Shown here piece after piece: positions 25,172-38,227 of a stretch of 64,000 nt of DNA. The first letter of the stretch is position 1. The number at the start of each line of letters is the position of its first letter. A program made the translations under genes and the position numbers. Source of the DNA: Mercurialis annua (lineage: Eukaryota > Streptophyta > Magnoliopsida > Malpighiales > Euphorbiaceae); the NCBI RefSeq assembly GCF_937616625.2, contig NC_065571.1:11410501-11474500 (forward strand), read 5' to 3'. The notes beneath the pieces are model-generated. The model saw only the letters and a program-made list of their open reading frames with translations. It made no database searches and was not told the DNA's origin.

Positions 25172-26046
25172 TTTTTATCATCCAAGAAGGAGAATTTTTA
25201 GAAGCATTTGTAAAAAATCGATCCCACTATTTAAAAAAAAAATATATGTCCGAGCACATTCATTTAAGCTTTAAATTGAAAAGGACTATATTTTTTTTTT
25301 CAAAGATTTAATCCATTGTATACGAGCCTAAATTTAATTGCCCTTTTATTTGTACAATATTAATAGTAAACAGATATTCTTTCTAACACTAAACTATTAA
25401 TTAAAACTTATTTAATAAGAATAAATCTTTCTTTTTATTCCGATTTAAAAAAAATAGATAAGATGTAACGTAATATGAAAATAAAAAAATAAAAAAATTT
25501 ATTATGATAAACTTTTCCAATTGAATTTAGACAAAAAAATATATATTTTTTGCCGTACTGTATTGTCAAACATAAAAATTCTATGCTTGAACTTTTCCTC
25601 TCTTATAAATTGAAGAAGAAAAGCAGGGAATTTGTCAAAATAAATTTAGAAGTGTTCCTGTCGCTTTTCATTGATTGGAAATCCATAATTTTACATCTAC
25701 AAAGATGGGTTTTTGTCTGATTAAATTTATCTTCTAGCCTTCTACTATGAAGCGTTGACATTCAAAGCATTATAATATTTAAAATAAACTTACAAAATAA
25801 AAATGTAATACTAACAAAGAAGATACATAGTTGTTTCATAGATCATCAATAAAAATTTCTTCTTCCCAAGTCAACTCGTTTGAAACAAAGAATCTGTCTA
25901 TTTTGTTAGATGATTTCAACGTTTTGAAAGATCGAAATTTTCTTTTTTATTATAGTATAAAAGAAAAAAGAAATATAGATAGCGATGTAATATTAATAAA
26001 ATTAGTTTGTCTATATTCTATGGATTTTTTTTGTTCATTGTATATA
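25172..26046. other. Intergenic DNA, no gene seen
   Basis: AT-rich, no supported feature. Confidence 0.55.
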
Positions 26047-26055
26047 AATTTAATT

Positions 26056-26255
26056 GGATTGGGATTCTCTCAAGTTCATTTGAACTTGAGGGGGTCATGT
26101 TCACGATCTATACCGTTCATTACAAAATGAACAGTGTAGATTAATTTGATTAAAATTATGCTTTTTTGATCTACACCGTTCATTTTATAATGAACAGTAT
26201 AAATCGTGAACATGACCCCCTCAAGTTTAAAATGAACTTGAGGGAATCCCAATCC
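26056..26255. mobile_element. MULE-type MITE (200 bp), fold-back, 9-bp target duplication
   Basis: The perfect 9-bp direct repeat AATTTAATT lies at 26047-26055 and 26256-26264. The arms start GGATTGGGATTCTCTCAAGT and GGATTGGGATTCCCTCAAGT (read inward) and pair for about 90 bp each, with CATGACCCCCTCAAG and GTTCATT..AATGAAC sub-palindromes. The short loop lies around 26145-26165. Confidence 0.87.
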
Positions 26256-26305
26256 AATTTAATTTTCTTTAATTCATAACGAATATATAAAGCATAAGGC
26301 AAAGG

Positions 26306-26555
26306 GCTTAAAAATGACCCTCATATTTTCCCTCAAACTCTTAAGGCCTCTTTATGTTTTTTTGAAACTTAATTATGACCCTCATGTTAACGAAAACTAA
26401 AATCCGCATCTTCTCTAAAAACATGAAAAGTCACAATTAAGCCTCACGGGGAGTGCAAATTTAGGTTTTGTGAATATGAGGGTCACAATTGAGTCTCAAA
26501 AAACATGAAGTGGCTCAAGAGGATCATTTTTGAACATGAGGGTCATTTTTTAGCC
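26306..26555. mobile_element. MITE with inverted ends (about 250 bp)
   Basis: The left end GGGCTTAAAAATGACCCTCA and the right end read inward, AGGCTAAAAAATGACCCTCA, are inverted. A second pair of GACCCTCATGTT blocks lies inside. No clear target duplication was found. The termini resemble those of the MULE MITEs in this window. Confidence 0.6.
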
Positions 26556-27172
26556 TTTTTTCAAAATATAATTATATTGACAACTAGCACATTCAATCTG
26601 TGTGGGATTAATTATTCTAAATGTAACCCTAATCACTGAAATTTAATTATTTGACAACTAGCTCATCCATGCAGGCTAGATCTTTGGCTTTACAATGAAA
26701 ACTGAAAATAAAAGGAAACGTTTGGCCAGTGGCAAAGGCAGCCGCGGAGTTAAAGACAGCAGCAGCCACGATGGTGGCTGCAAGAACACCAATGGTGTGC
26801 GGTGATGAAAAACAAGATTGGATGATTAGGATTAGATTATAAAATAATTAATTTCACATTTCTTGGCTTGTTTTAAATCTGATGTGGGACAATTAATCGT
26901 AGCATGAAGTACCTTTAGATTTCATTGTATATCAGCCAACTAGACCTGCAATGCAAGAAATTGCTAGATTTATAAAGAAAACAAGGCACTCATGTCCAAG
27001 TTTTACTTTTCATTCTTTTTCCCCAATTCAGTTTAACAAAATGAAAATCTGATAGTAACCGACTGGTCAAGCAAAATTTGTGAATATCGATCAGATTTTG
27101 AGTTGCTATAAAAGCTCAAAAGAAATGTGCTACTGATGTGTCTTTGCTATGTAAAAATGAAAATTCAGAATT
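26556..27172. other. 3' flank of UBP14
   Basis: Should include the 3' untranslated region of the minus-strand gene ending at 27173. A GC-richer patch at about 26715-26810 has an alanine-rich minus-strand frame (VAAAVFNSAAAFATG) that I could not assign to a family. Confidence 0.45.
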
Positions 27173-30100
27173 CTAATTGGTAAGCCTCTCAAAAAAGTAT
27201 AAATATCCCATGTCCTTTGGTGGATTTACAGAAACCCCAACCTTGTCATCGTTGAAAATAACCCACCGCCCATCTTTCAGGATATGAGCAACGTAATGCC
27301 CACACTGTGTCGACGTTCCCATATGGCTCACTATCCCAATTAGCCTATATCCTGCACAAAGTACAAACATTTCAACACTAAAGCAGAGGAATGTATTTCA
27401 CAATTCACCACTTCATTTACACACTAATCCTAAGCACCATTTTGATTGAAGATTTTAGATGAATTAAATCAATAGATTTAGACAAAACAGTCGTTAGGTG
27501 TTGAAATCCAAAAAAAGCAAGAGTAACAAGTAGAAACAATAATGAATGTAAGCGATATTAAAAACAAACAAGATAAGGGTCGAGAAACTGACTTCCTCCT
27601 CCATCAGGCAGTCCAGTGTTGTCATTTGAGGCAGAAGTGGTGCTTGTAGTGGTGGCATCCATATCAGATGAAGCAGAAGCAGCAGCATCGGGGTTATTAA
27701 ATATCCAGTCGGTTGCTTTCTCAATGTCCCCACCCTGTGAAATTTTAGTAATAGTGAAAATAAAATTATTTGGAGGCAATTATTGTTACCGCATCTGGAA
27801 AAGAATGCCAAGCTATAGAATATTACCGATGCCTTAAGTGCTTTTCGAGCAAGTTCTTCTTGAAAACCAAATGAGATCAAAGTATCAATTTGAGCTTGGT
27901 CAACAACTTCAGCATCTCGTGCCTCTTGAGAAATAGGAGCATCTATATCTGAAAAAAGTACTAACTGGAATTAATCACACAACAGAATATCACCACACAA
28001 CTAAAAGTACGAATTGAAAAATAAAACATCAAGAAGGGCGAAATTGCTTTCTGCAGCCATGAAGACATTTGTCAAACTATGACTATAATTGAATACCTGG
28101 ATCGTCCATGTGGGAAAGTAACCAATTCATTGCCTCCTCTACTCCTGAGTTGAAGGTATTTATAGCAGCTTTCTGACAATGAAGATGATTGAACCCCATC
28201 GAGACAAGCTGAGAGACGATATCCTCATTTGCCACAATCTTATTTGCTTCCACCTCACCCCCAGAAACTGTGCAATGCAGAGTAGCATATGAGAAATTTA
28301 TTCTCGAAGAGAAATGAAGAAAGAAAAAGAATAGACGGAAAAAAAAAACTCAGAGCAAAGATGAACATCCAAAAACATATTAAGGGCAAACAATTAATAT
28401 TAAACAGTATAATTAAACATTCAACTGTGCATAGGACAACAATTAAGTGATGAGAGAAAAAATATACTGTGAAAATGAAAATCATAATCAGATGCTGAGG
28501 ATAAATCATAAGGATCTTCCTTGAGCTTTAAAGATGAAATTTCACTCATTCAGCAAAAAACATTCCCGCCAGTTCCTAAAGTAAAAAAGCACATTTTTGT
28601 TTCCAATTAACAAACAGCGTAGGACTGCATTGGAGAAATTAAAGAAATGACAAAGTATTTGACATAATCTACACAGATAGTACATGATTCTTGATCAACT
28701 TACAAGCTCAATTGAGATTTCAAATGTCATTATGTTAATTTGAAGGTCACGATCACCAAGTTCCAAAGTTCTATAGTAACTATAATAAACCCGCCAAATG
28801 TACATTTGGTGGGTTTATTATAGTTAATTATAATTTGACAATGGTAAAAAAAAAAAAAAGACAACCCAGCTTAAATACAGTCCAATCGTCAAGAGAGCAC
28901 CCAATCAGTGACACACCACCATATGCACTTGAAATTTGACAAAGCCAATCGTACAGCAATTATAAATCAGTAAAGGAAGTACCCATAATTGCAGGCCTCA
29001 CATGTTCTTACCCTTTTCCTCAACACCAAAATAAATAAATAAAAAACCTTTTTATGCAAATTGTTGATTTCATTGACAAGTAAACACCAAACCAGCTTAA
29101 ACATTATTCCATAATCTAATTGGTTTCTCGCATGTAACATTGTTAACTAAGTCTTATAGTATAATTATAATTCAGGAACACAGATCAAAGAAGGAATTCT
29201 AAAAAACATATATACCTCCCTCTGGCAACAATTGCTCCCCTGGTTGAAGGCCCCTGCTTCGCATGTGACTGATATCTATGATATCAGGAACGTCTACATA
29301 TACATCTGGACGGGGGGGAAAATTAACTCATCAATATGGCCCAATTAACATTTTGGACAACCAGTAAGAGGTAAGAACATAACAGATACAAATATTTTAC
29401 CAAGTTTTTTTGGCACCCAGCCTTCCTCCATAACAAATTTCCTCATGTGCAATACCAAACAATCAGGGAATGAAGTGAAGCCGGCAGTCCTAAAGAGGGT
29501 GCCCAATTAACATAAATGTGCCGCTGAAATTTTCTGACAAATTGTTTTCAATAACTTTCCAATCTTAAGACACAAAAGAAAGCTTACTTTTGTGATGTTG
29601 TTTTGGCATTCAAAGCAGTGCTGTAGAAGTCCTGAATCTCCTCCGGAGCTGAAAAGTTAGCTAGACATGCCTCTAGAGGTACCCTTGGCCGTACAATTTC
29701 TTCACTGGAGCTGTTTGCAAGAGAAAAGTGCTAAGCAAAAATTCTGACAGCTACACAGGATAAAAATACCACCTCAATACTTACATATCTTTCCCCTCTG
29801 AAACCGCTTTTGCTTTCAACTTATGGAAGGATGCGAGTTCTTCTACATTTTCAACAGACCAAATCAGCTAGTAAATTACAAAAACATATTTCCAAGAAAA
29901 TGTGAAAAAGAAAAATACCTTTATTGGTAGCTTCATGTAATGGAATATTCAGTGAAAGAATATAGTCAAGCCTTTTATTATAAGCTACCATTCCAGATGA
30001 ACACAATATACGCTCCTCAATTCCAAATTTGAAACTCCTTGAAGGATCCAATGCAGCGTTCCCACCATTAACACGTTCAACTTGATCAAGAAAATGTAGG

Positions 30101-33100
30101 AAGAACTCCAGTGCATCCTACACACAAGGTTGATGTCAAATATTCACCAAAGCAAGCAATGATCATAATCGACATTCTCCACAACGGTGGTGCTATAAAT
30201 TGTACTCAATGGGTCAAAATCAACACAAACATTTTAGTTATTCATAACATGAACGAGAATACTAAAGTCAGGAAATTGCATCCCTTAATACAGTATAACA
30301 ATGTAAAGAATTGTATAATTACACTTCAAAAAAAGCAAGGTATATGCATGTTATAATTATCTTCAATGAGAATTCAAACTCTGAAACATTGCATTTATAG
30401 TTTGTTACTAATAATTTATAATACTTAATTAATGAAACGTATAATAGAATGATAGTTAACCGTTGCTTTTCTTTTCAACCATATAGTCATTCCTTTTCAA
30501 ATATTTATAGTCAACATTTGAAATTGAACAGTCAACATAATAGTTCGTATTAATTAGCAAATTTAACATTAAAACATGGATACTCCTCCGGAAAACTGTT
30601 TCCAAACATCTATATATATTATAAACTAAATCTATAAAAACAAACATTCCTTGTTACATAACCACCGCAAGTAGCAACTTTAGGCCACAGTCAAAGATAA
30701 CATCATTCTTCCAACAATAACAAAAAAAAGCAGGTCAAACCTTTTATTTTAGTCAGACTGATCATAGCACAGTCAAGTGAATTAGAACATACAAGAAGAC
30801 AAAAATTCCTATTATATTGTTTCCGTAACACAAATAGAAAAAAGTAAAATTCCATCCTCCCACCTAAAAGATAACATTGAGTGGCAAATAAATGAATTAC
30901 GAGTGTTAATAATTAGTAGACTTGTTTAGCCAGTTCATTTACTGAAAACTTATTTTTCGAGGATTGCCCGTTAATGGGAAGCAATCAGATAATTAGTCGG
31001 CCTAACAAGTATCATTGAGAATATACCTGTTGCCTCATAGAAGAAAACTCGGGATGGCTGGCAGCAATAACTGCCTTGAACATGCGAGGGGGTATTCCTT
31101 CCTGTTTCTAGTTTTTGCAGAAAACAACACAAGGAAAAAAAAGAGAAATATCAACTAAGACCAGGAAAAGCATGGGTATAAAAAAACAAAGCAAATATCT
31201 TAAATAACTGCCAGATTCAATTGATTAGTATGTGAAGAAAAACAAACAAAGTCACTAACAATATCAGCTAAAACTTGCAATGAATATGAAAATGTGAAGT
31301 TCAAGGTTAAATTCTAGCCATTTAAAGAGGCAATATAAAGGTTCAATAGCGTATTGGTTAAATTGGTTTAGATTAAGAGTTTATGGGAACAAGGCCAGAT
31401 GCCAAACATATTATTAATAACTATTACTTGCTAATTGACAAGGCTACTCAATTGACCTCTCAAATTGCAGCTACTAAGTTTAAAAAATTGAACACCTAAA
31501 GTGTCACAAAAGCATTACAAGCTGGGTTTAGACATCTTCTGCAACTAAGGCCTGAGATCAAGCAGTTCTTTTGGTACAGCTTAGGAGGTGATAAAGACAC
31601 TCCCTTCTGGTATGATCCCTGGAGTTGCGGCCATTCTATCTTATACAATTTTCCAGGCAAATTTTATCAGACGCTCTAAAATTCATAAAGCCACCAAAGT
31701 TAGTTGGTGATTTGTGAAAGAATGAGAATGCAAGTTCATTAAATAGATATTTAAATGTTTAGCTGACTGAGTCAGGTGGAAGTTAAAGAAAACAGATAAT
31801 TCACTGTCTCAATCATGCTTGCAAAGAACTTAAAGAGGTTACAGGCATGTTAATTAATCCTTTAAAGTTGGATTTATCAATAAGTATAAGTGTTAGGTTC
31901 TTAAATAATTCTTATAGTTGTTAGGTGCATTGGCTGCTTTTTATCAAAAGAGTTCACTCTAGTTTACTGGCTAAAAACATTGTTCAGATAATATATAAAT
32001 AAATAATTCATAAGGATCCATTATGTAATTTTAAGATCTCTAAGAATCTATCATAAAGCCAGCAAATTGACAAAAAGTTAAGATAGAAGCTTACAGAGCT
32101 CTTTGAGGTTACAGCACTTGCATTATCATCTTTCTGGATGACAAAAGCATAAAAAATTAGCTATCAGAAAAAGAAAGTAATTTAATGAAGATATGAAAAT
32201 TGCTCATTTCCATACCTCCATTGCTGGTACAGAATATTTACCAGACAGCAAACCATGTCCCAGCTTTGTCCTGCCATTTAAAACCAAGGCATACGAAGAT
32301 GCATCATTAATACAGATACACAATACAAATAACTTTGGAAAGTGACAAGTTTCCTTGTAAAAATAATACAAATGGACGCTTCATCGAATTAAAGAATTAT
32401 AAAGGGAAAAGGTGAAAGACAAACAAATACATTTGATAAGCCTTTAGAAAACATATTAAAGAAGATGATATACATTACGTACTTCTTTGTATGCTAGTGA
32501 CAATAGAAATTAATCTTATGTAACGATTACAGATTTATTTTGACGACTTCACTTCATAATAATCAACAAGAATAAATACAATCATCCTTAGGAAGTTTGG
32601 ATGAGAAAAACAGCGCTATAAACTTGAATATTACTTACAATTGCATATTTAAGTCTACAGTCGGATCAGCAGGAGCCATATTAAATGCCTCTTTCAAGGT
32701 ATGGCTTGAATAATACCTGCCAACAAAACCCAAGGAGCCGAAATTAACAAACATATATGTATTTTTAAGGATCAGAATTCTCAATTTGTGAATTAAAAAT
32801 CAAAACGTTAGATAGGTTGAATGATGTTATGATAAAAAAAATGGTGTTATGATAAAATAGATAAAAAGAACACTAATCAAAAATCAAAAGAACATCAAAT
32901 GATGTTATGATAAAAAAATGGCCAACTAGAAACTAGCTCAACTGTTGTTAAATAGCAAATCAACCCAAAAAATTAAATTGTTAAGTGAGATTCCGACTAT
33001 AGTTTTATTATCTCTAACATGTGAATGCTCATTGGACTTGAAGCATGAACAAACACAGTTCCACCTTACTCTGTTCTCAAATATTTAATTAGCCAAATGA

Positions 33101-36100
33101 TGGTTGTCAAAAATCAAACTCTAGACTAAACGATCATAGAGCTAAAACTAAGCCAAGTACCCAATCAACTCAAAAACTTAAACTGTTAGGTAAGTCTCAA
33201 ATTATATTTTTGTTATTCTTAAAAAAACTATGAAGTGAGCAATTTATGGAAGTCCACTAATCACAATATTCAATTTTTCTAAGATATAAATGCTTGCACA
33301 TAAAACCCTTGTGTGTGTATGTATCAAGTTACCAAGAATGTGGCATGTGAATGGAAATGAAACTCATTACGTAATCATTTTGCAACACTTAGACGGTGGG
33401 TTTAGTTGGTACCTTGATTCGGTTCAAAGCACGGTAAACCACATTTGCTTGAGACGCAAGTATTTGGAACGTAATGTAAATATATATAATAAGATCATAG
33501 CTTTTTGTAGCTAAGCATATTAGACCAATATATTAATCCTCAATTATTTATTAAATATAAAAGGCTCAGTTGATTAAAAGCCTACTAAGACATATTCATA
33601 TACATTAAAGGCCATTATCTCAATAAATAAAACCCTAAAAGATAACCAAAGTACCAAAAAAATTAAACCATCTGTTAACACATGCAAAATAACTTCCTAT
33701 ACTAAAACTACAAATGCAAGTCTATGCGCATGTGTATACAAAAAGTTATATATGTGTTTCATGAGAGTAATGCAATTAAAGTAAACTAACCGTGAATAGA
33801 AGGATCTTGTTGAGAACACAACTTGCATTGTTGCTGCCATGTAGCAACTGCAGGTAAAAATGTAAGAAAAAACTTGAAAAAAATTAACATCATTGTCACA
33901 ATCCCAAACACTGGCCTTACCTGTTCCCGAGATTCCGGAGTCCCGTATAACCTGGCCCAAATATTGGTTCCAGCTCCTGTCCACTTTCTTGAATTCGGTT
34001 CCAATCAAAGTTAATATTCTGGTCAAGTTCCCTTTCAGCAGTTGTCATTTCAGTCTGAAAATAAGAAAGAGATACCAATTTCCAAGTTAGATCTGAATCT
34101 TTAGATTCAATTGAAGCTCAAAGACCTTCTCAAGGAGGCCAATAGTTTTCGAGATTTCAAAGTTCAACAGGACATTTCAGGATCATTTTCTAAAACATAA
34201 CCCCAACTGATTTTTGTATTTCAACTGTAGCCCCCACATCATGATTGCCTTCCAGTAGCATACTTCATATAAAACATTGGCTTCCCCAAGTAAGAATCCT
34301 AATTCTGCTCCTACACTCGGGCATTTTAGACACTGAGAAGCTGACGTGGCCAAAATGAAACAAATGACTATTCTGCACTGGTTTTCAGAGTTCACAAGGT
34401 TGCTGCTAAGAAAACCTATCTACCTATGTAAATAGACAATCCAACAGCAAACTGTGTGAACAATATTATTGATTAAAGGATCAAATATCTTCAGATGCTT
34501 TTCTAGAAAAAGAAAATTATGTAAAATTACTGAAGTCAAACAAAGTGTCAATCATCTCAAGGATAGAAAATAAAGCTCTCCTCACAAATAAAAATGCAAA
34601 TGAGATTCTGAATTCAAACTTGAGCAAAAAGAGATGGAATTATGGATAATTGACAACCAACTCACACATAGACAAGTACAATTACAAGGTTTAGCCGAGC
34701 TCTAAATTCTTTTCTTACATAGAATAAAGGGAAGTTGTTTTCAGTTTTTTCTATACATCAATAATTTAATTTGTTATGGATAATCCATTACTTGTACAAA
34801 AAGCAAGAAAATTCCTTGCATAAGAGAAAGCTCTTTCATTAATATTTTCAGTCATATACTTATGCAGTTATGCTTAGATATCAACACACTTCTTTCAGCA
34901 ATCATTGTCAACCAATTCCATTCTATAACTAATGATTAATGTTTAGCTAGCCCAGCCAAAGTTGCACCAATAATTTGAAGAGTAAATAAAAATAGTAAGA
35001 CCTATTTATTTCTCACTGTTACTCATAAACTTAACCCTACTCCAATCCAACCCTTTGGAATGGTGCTAAAGCACATATCAATAATAAAAGATATTAATTA
35101 GTTAGTCAAGAATAAGATTACATATGCCCATAACTCTTATTCTAGAAGATAATTGGAAGCATAAATTAGAAATGAACTCAGGGGAATACTACAAGTAAGA
35201 GGTCTAAATAAAATTCCTCAGGTTTCTAAATCATAAAAATGGCCTTCAAGAAATTAAGGAAAGAAATGAGATATGCAAACAGCAATAATAAATCCTCAAA
35301 TTTAAATCACATTTAAGGTCAATCATCAACAACTAGAAAGAATAAGACTGGCATATGCAATGATATTATGATACTGAACATACATTCAATATATGTTTAC
35401 ATTTGACACCAAAAATGCTATATTTAGAAATATGCTATAACACATCACACAAAACTAACCTTCTGTAACGATGAAAAATCAATGCCAAAAAATGCCAGAT
35501 GCTGCGCTAAATTTGGATCCAGAACGCTATCATCCTCCGGATAAGAATATACATCTGAGCTGCCACAGTAGTTAACCATTGGTAAGTTCCGAGAAATTGC
35601 AATAGGTTGTCAAAATAATGTTAAGCAGGAAAATCTGGAAAGTAATCCAACTTCCCAGATTATCAGCTCCAGCACAACATGTCAAACATTGATTTTTAAT
35701 TTACTCATTAGTTTCCAGGAAACATGTAGCATCCAGTATATTAGAGAAAATTGTTTTTCCTTTTGATTAACTAGACATGATAACACTCTAAAATCTAGGT
35801 TGGCATCAATTTCGAGCTCATAGTTTTGAACATTTTTTTTCTTATTTATGCTTTTTAGAAAATGATGTTTGTGACAACATGGTATATTCTATTTCTCCTA
35901 AAAGTAAGGTTCCAAAAGGACGCTACAGATACATAAAAACGAAACACACAAAAGCAGGTAGGAAAATCCAATGCCAAAATTTTCCCTAATAATTATGTAA
36001 AATCAATCATCATAGTAATACTTGCAATTAAAACCAACCAATTCTCAAAAGTTTGAACTCCTAACAAGCCAGCCATTCGAGCTTAGTTAATGGCTTAGCC

Positions 36101-38089
36101 AGTTTATTCGATGATAAATATCTGCTAGATAACCCTAACAAGTAACTCGCAGAAAATTCAGAACTCTTCCATTTGTGGTGCACGTGTACTTTTTGACTAT
36201 GTACAGAAAAATAACTAATAACATAAAGCAACTTGAGCCTTTTAGTTGGAAAAGTAAAACTGTTGCATTCAAATTATTATTTAGTTATTTACAAGAAAGC
36301 TTCTTTCCCCAATAGCTGTATCCCCAAACTTCTGGGCTATTTCAAGATTATTGAACTTACTCTTTGCAATTAATGGCATAAAATAACACTATTTTACTTA
36401 TACTCAACAATCATTGTCTAGCATAAGCAACTATAAATGATTTTAACACTGTACTCAATGTGCCAATAATTATGTTAGACATTCACATTATCAATTCAGA
36501 AGCGCCAACGAAAGGAGTCACATAAAAATAAAAATAAAGAAAGTTCCCTTTCTTCCTAATGCGAAGTGGCATACCTGCTGCTTCCAGATCAGCAGTTATT
36601 GTCCCAAGCTTCACTGCAAGAGGGTAACCTGTCTCCTTGAAGTTATCAAAAGCATGGTTGTTGCCACCAGTTCCGTCCCAGTTTCTCCGTCCACAGAGGA
36701 TCATTCCATCAGTAAGATTAAGCCAGAGGTTCTCTTTTTTGTCACACTTTGCACATTGCCACCCCGATGGAGGAACAATAACGCCATTGTCAACCTGTTG
36801 TAAATTCATAGCAAATGCACTGACTTGCTTGTTATCAGGGTTCCATGCAGCAAGCTGTTCTTTCCACTCTGCACCTTCAGCCATTAAAATGGCATCAACT
36901 GCCAACCTTACCTGAATTTAAAAGTAGTAACAATTACATCAGGTCTTTCTCTGGGTAGTAAAATTACACATAACTAGTCACATTTAGGCTTTCCTCTAGG
37001 TGGTAAAACTACACATGAGAAATGAAAATAAGAATTTAAAGCACAAGAATCACGAACCTTCTCCGGCAACTCAACAGAAGGAAACGGGAAAGTAACATAA
37101 TCAGGCAATACCACAACACTCTGACTTTCTTCATATTCAGGTTCGTTGTTGTCAAATCCTCCTTCAACACCTACAAGGCATAAACATATGAAAAGATTTC
37201 ACCCTGCCAGCCAAAAGATACTGAAATTATTGATACTTAGAAAAAATTGAACAAAAACATTTTCATGAGAGAACTTCCTTTTTCATTATCCTTATTTTTT
37301 GTTTGAAGGCACCGATGTACTCATCAATCAATATCCATCACATATAGGGGTCTTCCAACCCAAAATCCCGATTCATGGGACGACAATCTTTGCAGACAGA
37401 CGCCTCAAATATAATCATTTTCTAACTATTGGAAGGACTAACACCTCATATAATCAATCAAAATGCACTTTTACAGATAAATATTTGTTCTTCTACAATC
37501 ATAATTCAACTCATAATTTAAGCTTCAATATCAATCAGTCCATGTCATATTCTCAGTGCAGTAATAGAAGCTAAGAAAAGCTACCAAACTACCATAATCA
37601 TCATGTATTTAGTATTACCTATAGCCAACAACGTTGGTTTTTTCAACGGCCTATCTTCTGGCACCAACTTCACCTTCTGCTTAATGTGCAAATAAACACT
37701 ATTACCAGTCTTCTCATAGTTCCAACCAACACAATCTTTTCCAAATGCAAGAAACGAATTCATGTCGACAAACAATCCACCTTCCGACTTCTGCACATTC
37801 ATCACGAATAACGCGCCATTAAATTAGTGAATCATCAAAAGCATAAAATCAAACTAAAATCAAATTTCACTCAACTCAACTCATTTCAACATATTTCAAG
37901 CACAATAACACTTTAGAATCTGTAATTTTTCTTTCTCGCACAAACAGTTACTCAGGTCGAACAAAACAAATACTTAAAATCGAAAAACATTACCGGAGTA
38001 TCGAAGGAGACGCAGCATTCATTTTTGTAGATACGATTAGTAGGCTCTGGAATCCGAACCCGGGAGAGATTTGATCGGAGCAGCTCCAT
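27173..38089 (-). CDS. UBP14: Ubiquitin carboxyl-terminal hydrolase 14 (isopeptidase T / USP5 type)
   Basis: This thiol protease disassembles free, unanchored polyubiquitin chains and recycles ubiquitin for the proteasome pathway. Twenty coding exons join on the minus strand: 38089-37994, 37790-37619, 37170-37058, 36911-36575, 35554-35460, 34054-33921, 33847-33791, 32716-32639, 32270-32216, 32133-32095, 31107-31027, 30117-29919, 29842-29785, 29710-29588, 29489-29401, 29305-29216, 28267-28097, 27948-27827, 27734-27593 and 27351-27173. They total 2430 nt, 809 residues, close to the usual length of about 800. The zinc-finger UBP domain has C180, C183, C200 and H213. The catalytic Cys box is NLGNSCYMAA with C317, and the His box is CGHYVAHI with H769 followed by FNDD. 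Two UBA domains lie between (about 620-660 and 680-720). All key residues are present, so it should be active. Borders were set by GT/AG and family reading. Confidence 0.96.
28778..28825. repeat. Near-perfect 24-bp-arm palindrome in a UBP14 intron
   Basis: AACTATAATAAACCCGCCAA and onward to 28801 pairs with the next 24 bases with a single mismatch and no loop. A transcript through here would form a tight hairpin. I found no flanking duplication, so it could be a very short fold-back transposon remnant. It sits in the intron between exons 16 and 17, away from the splice sites. Confidence 0.75.
31518..31679 (+). pseudogene. LINE (L1-type) ORF2 C-terminal fragment
   Basis: In one open frame on the plus strand the sequence encodes about 53 residues including [20 protein letters not shown] then FWYDPW. 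This resembles the region after the reverse transcriptase domain of plant L1 elements, just before the zf-RVT domain (typically ...LRP.I...I..YKVGDG..I.FW.D.W). The frame ends at a stop (TAA) and no other part of the element was found nearby. It is a dead fragment in antisense orientation within the UBP14 intron between exons 10 and 11. Confidence 0.7.
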
Positions 38090-38218
38090 TCACTGAATTA
38101 GGGTTTATCAATTTGAAACTATGAATCTATCTACCTATCTAAGTTCAAAGAAATAACTTATGCTTTGCTTGCCTTAAACGAAATTCACAACTGATTACTG
38201 GCATAAATATTCGAACCG

Positions 38219-38227
38219 TTTTATATA
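38219..38227 (-). promoter_or_regulatory. Candidate TATA box of UBP14
   Basis: On the minus strand the sequence reads CTATATAAAAC about 130 bp upstream of the UBP14 start codon at 38089. That distance leaves room for a leader of about 100 nt. No other TATA-like match lies closer. Confidence 0.5.
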
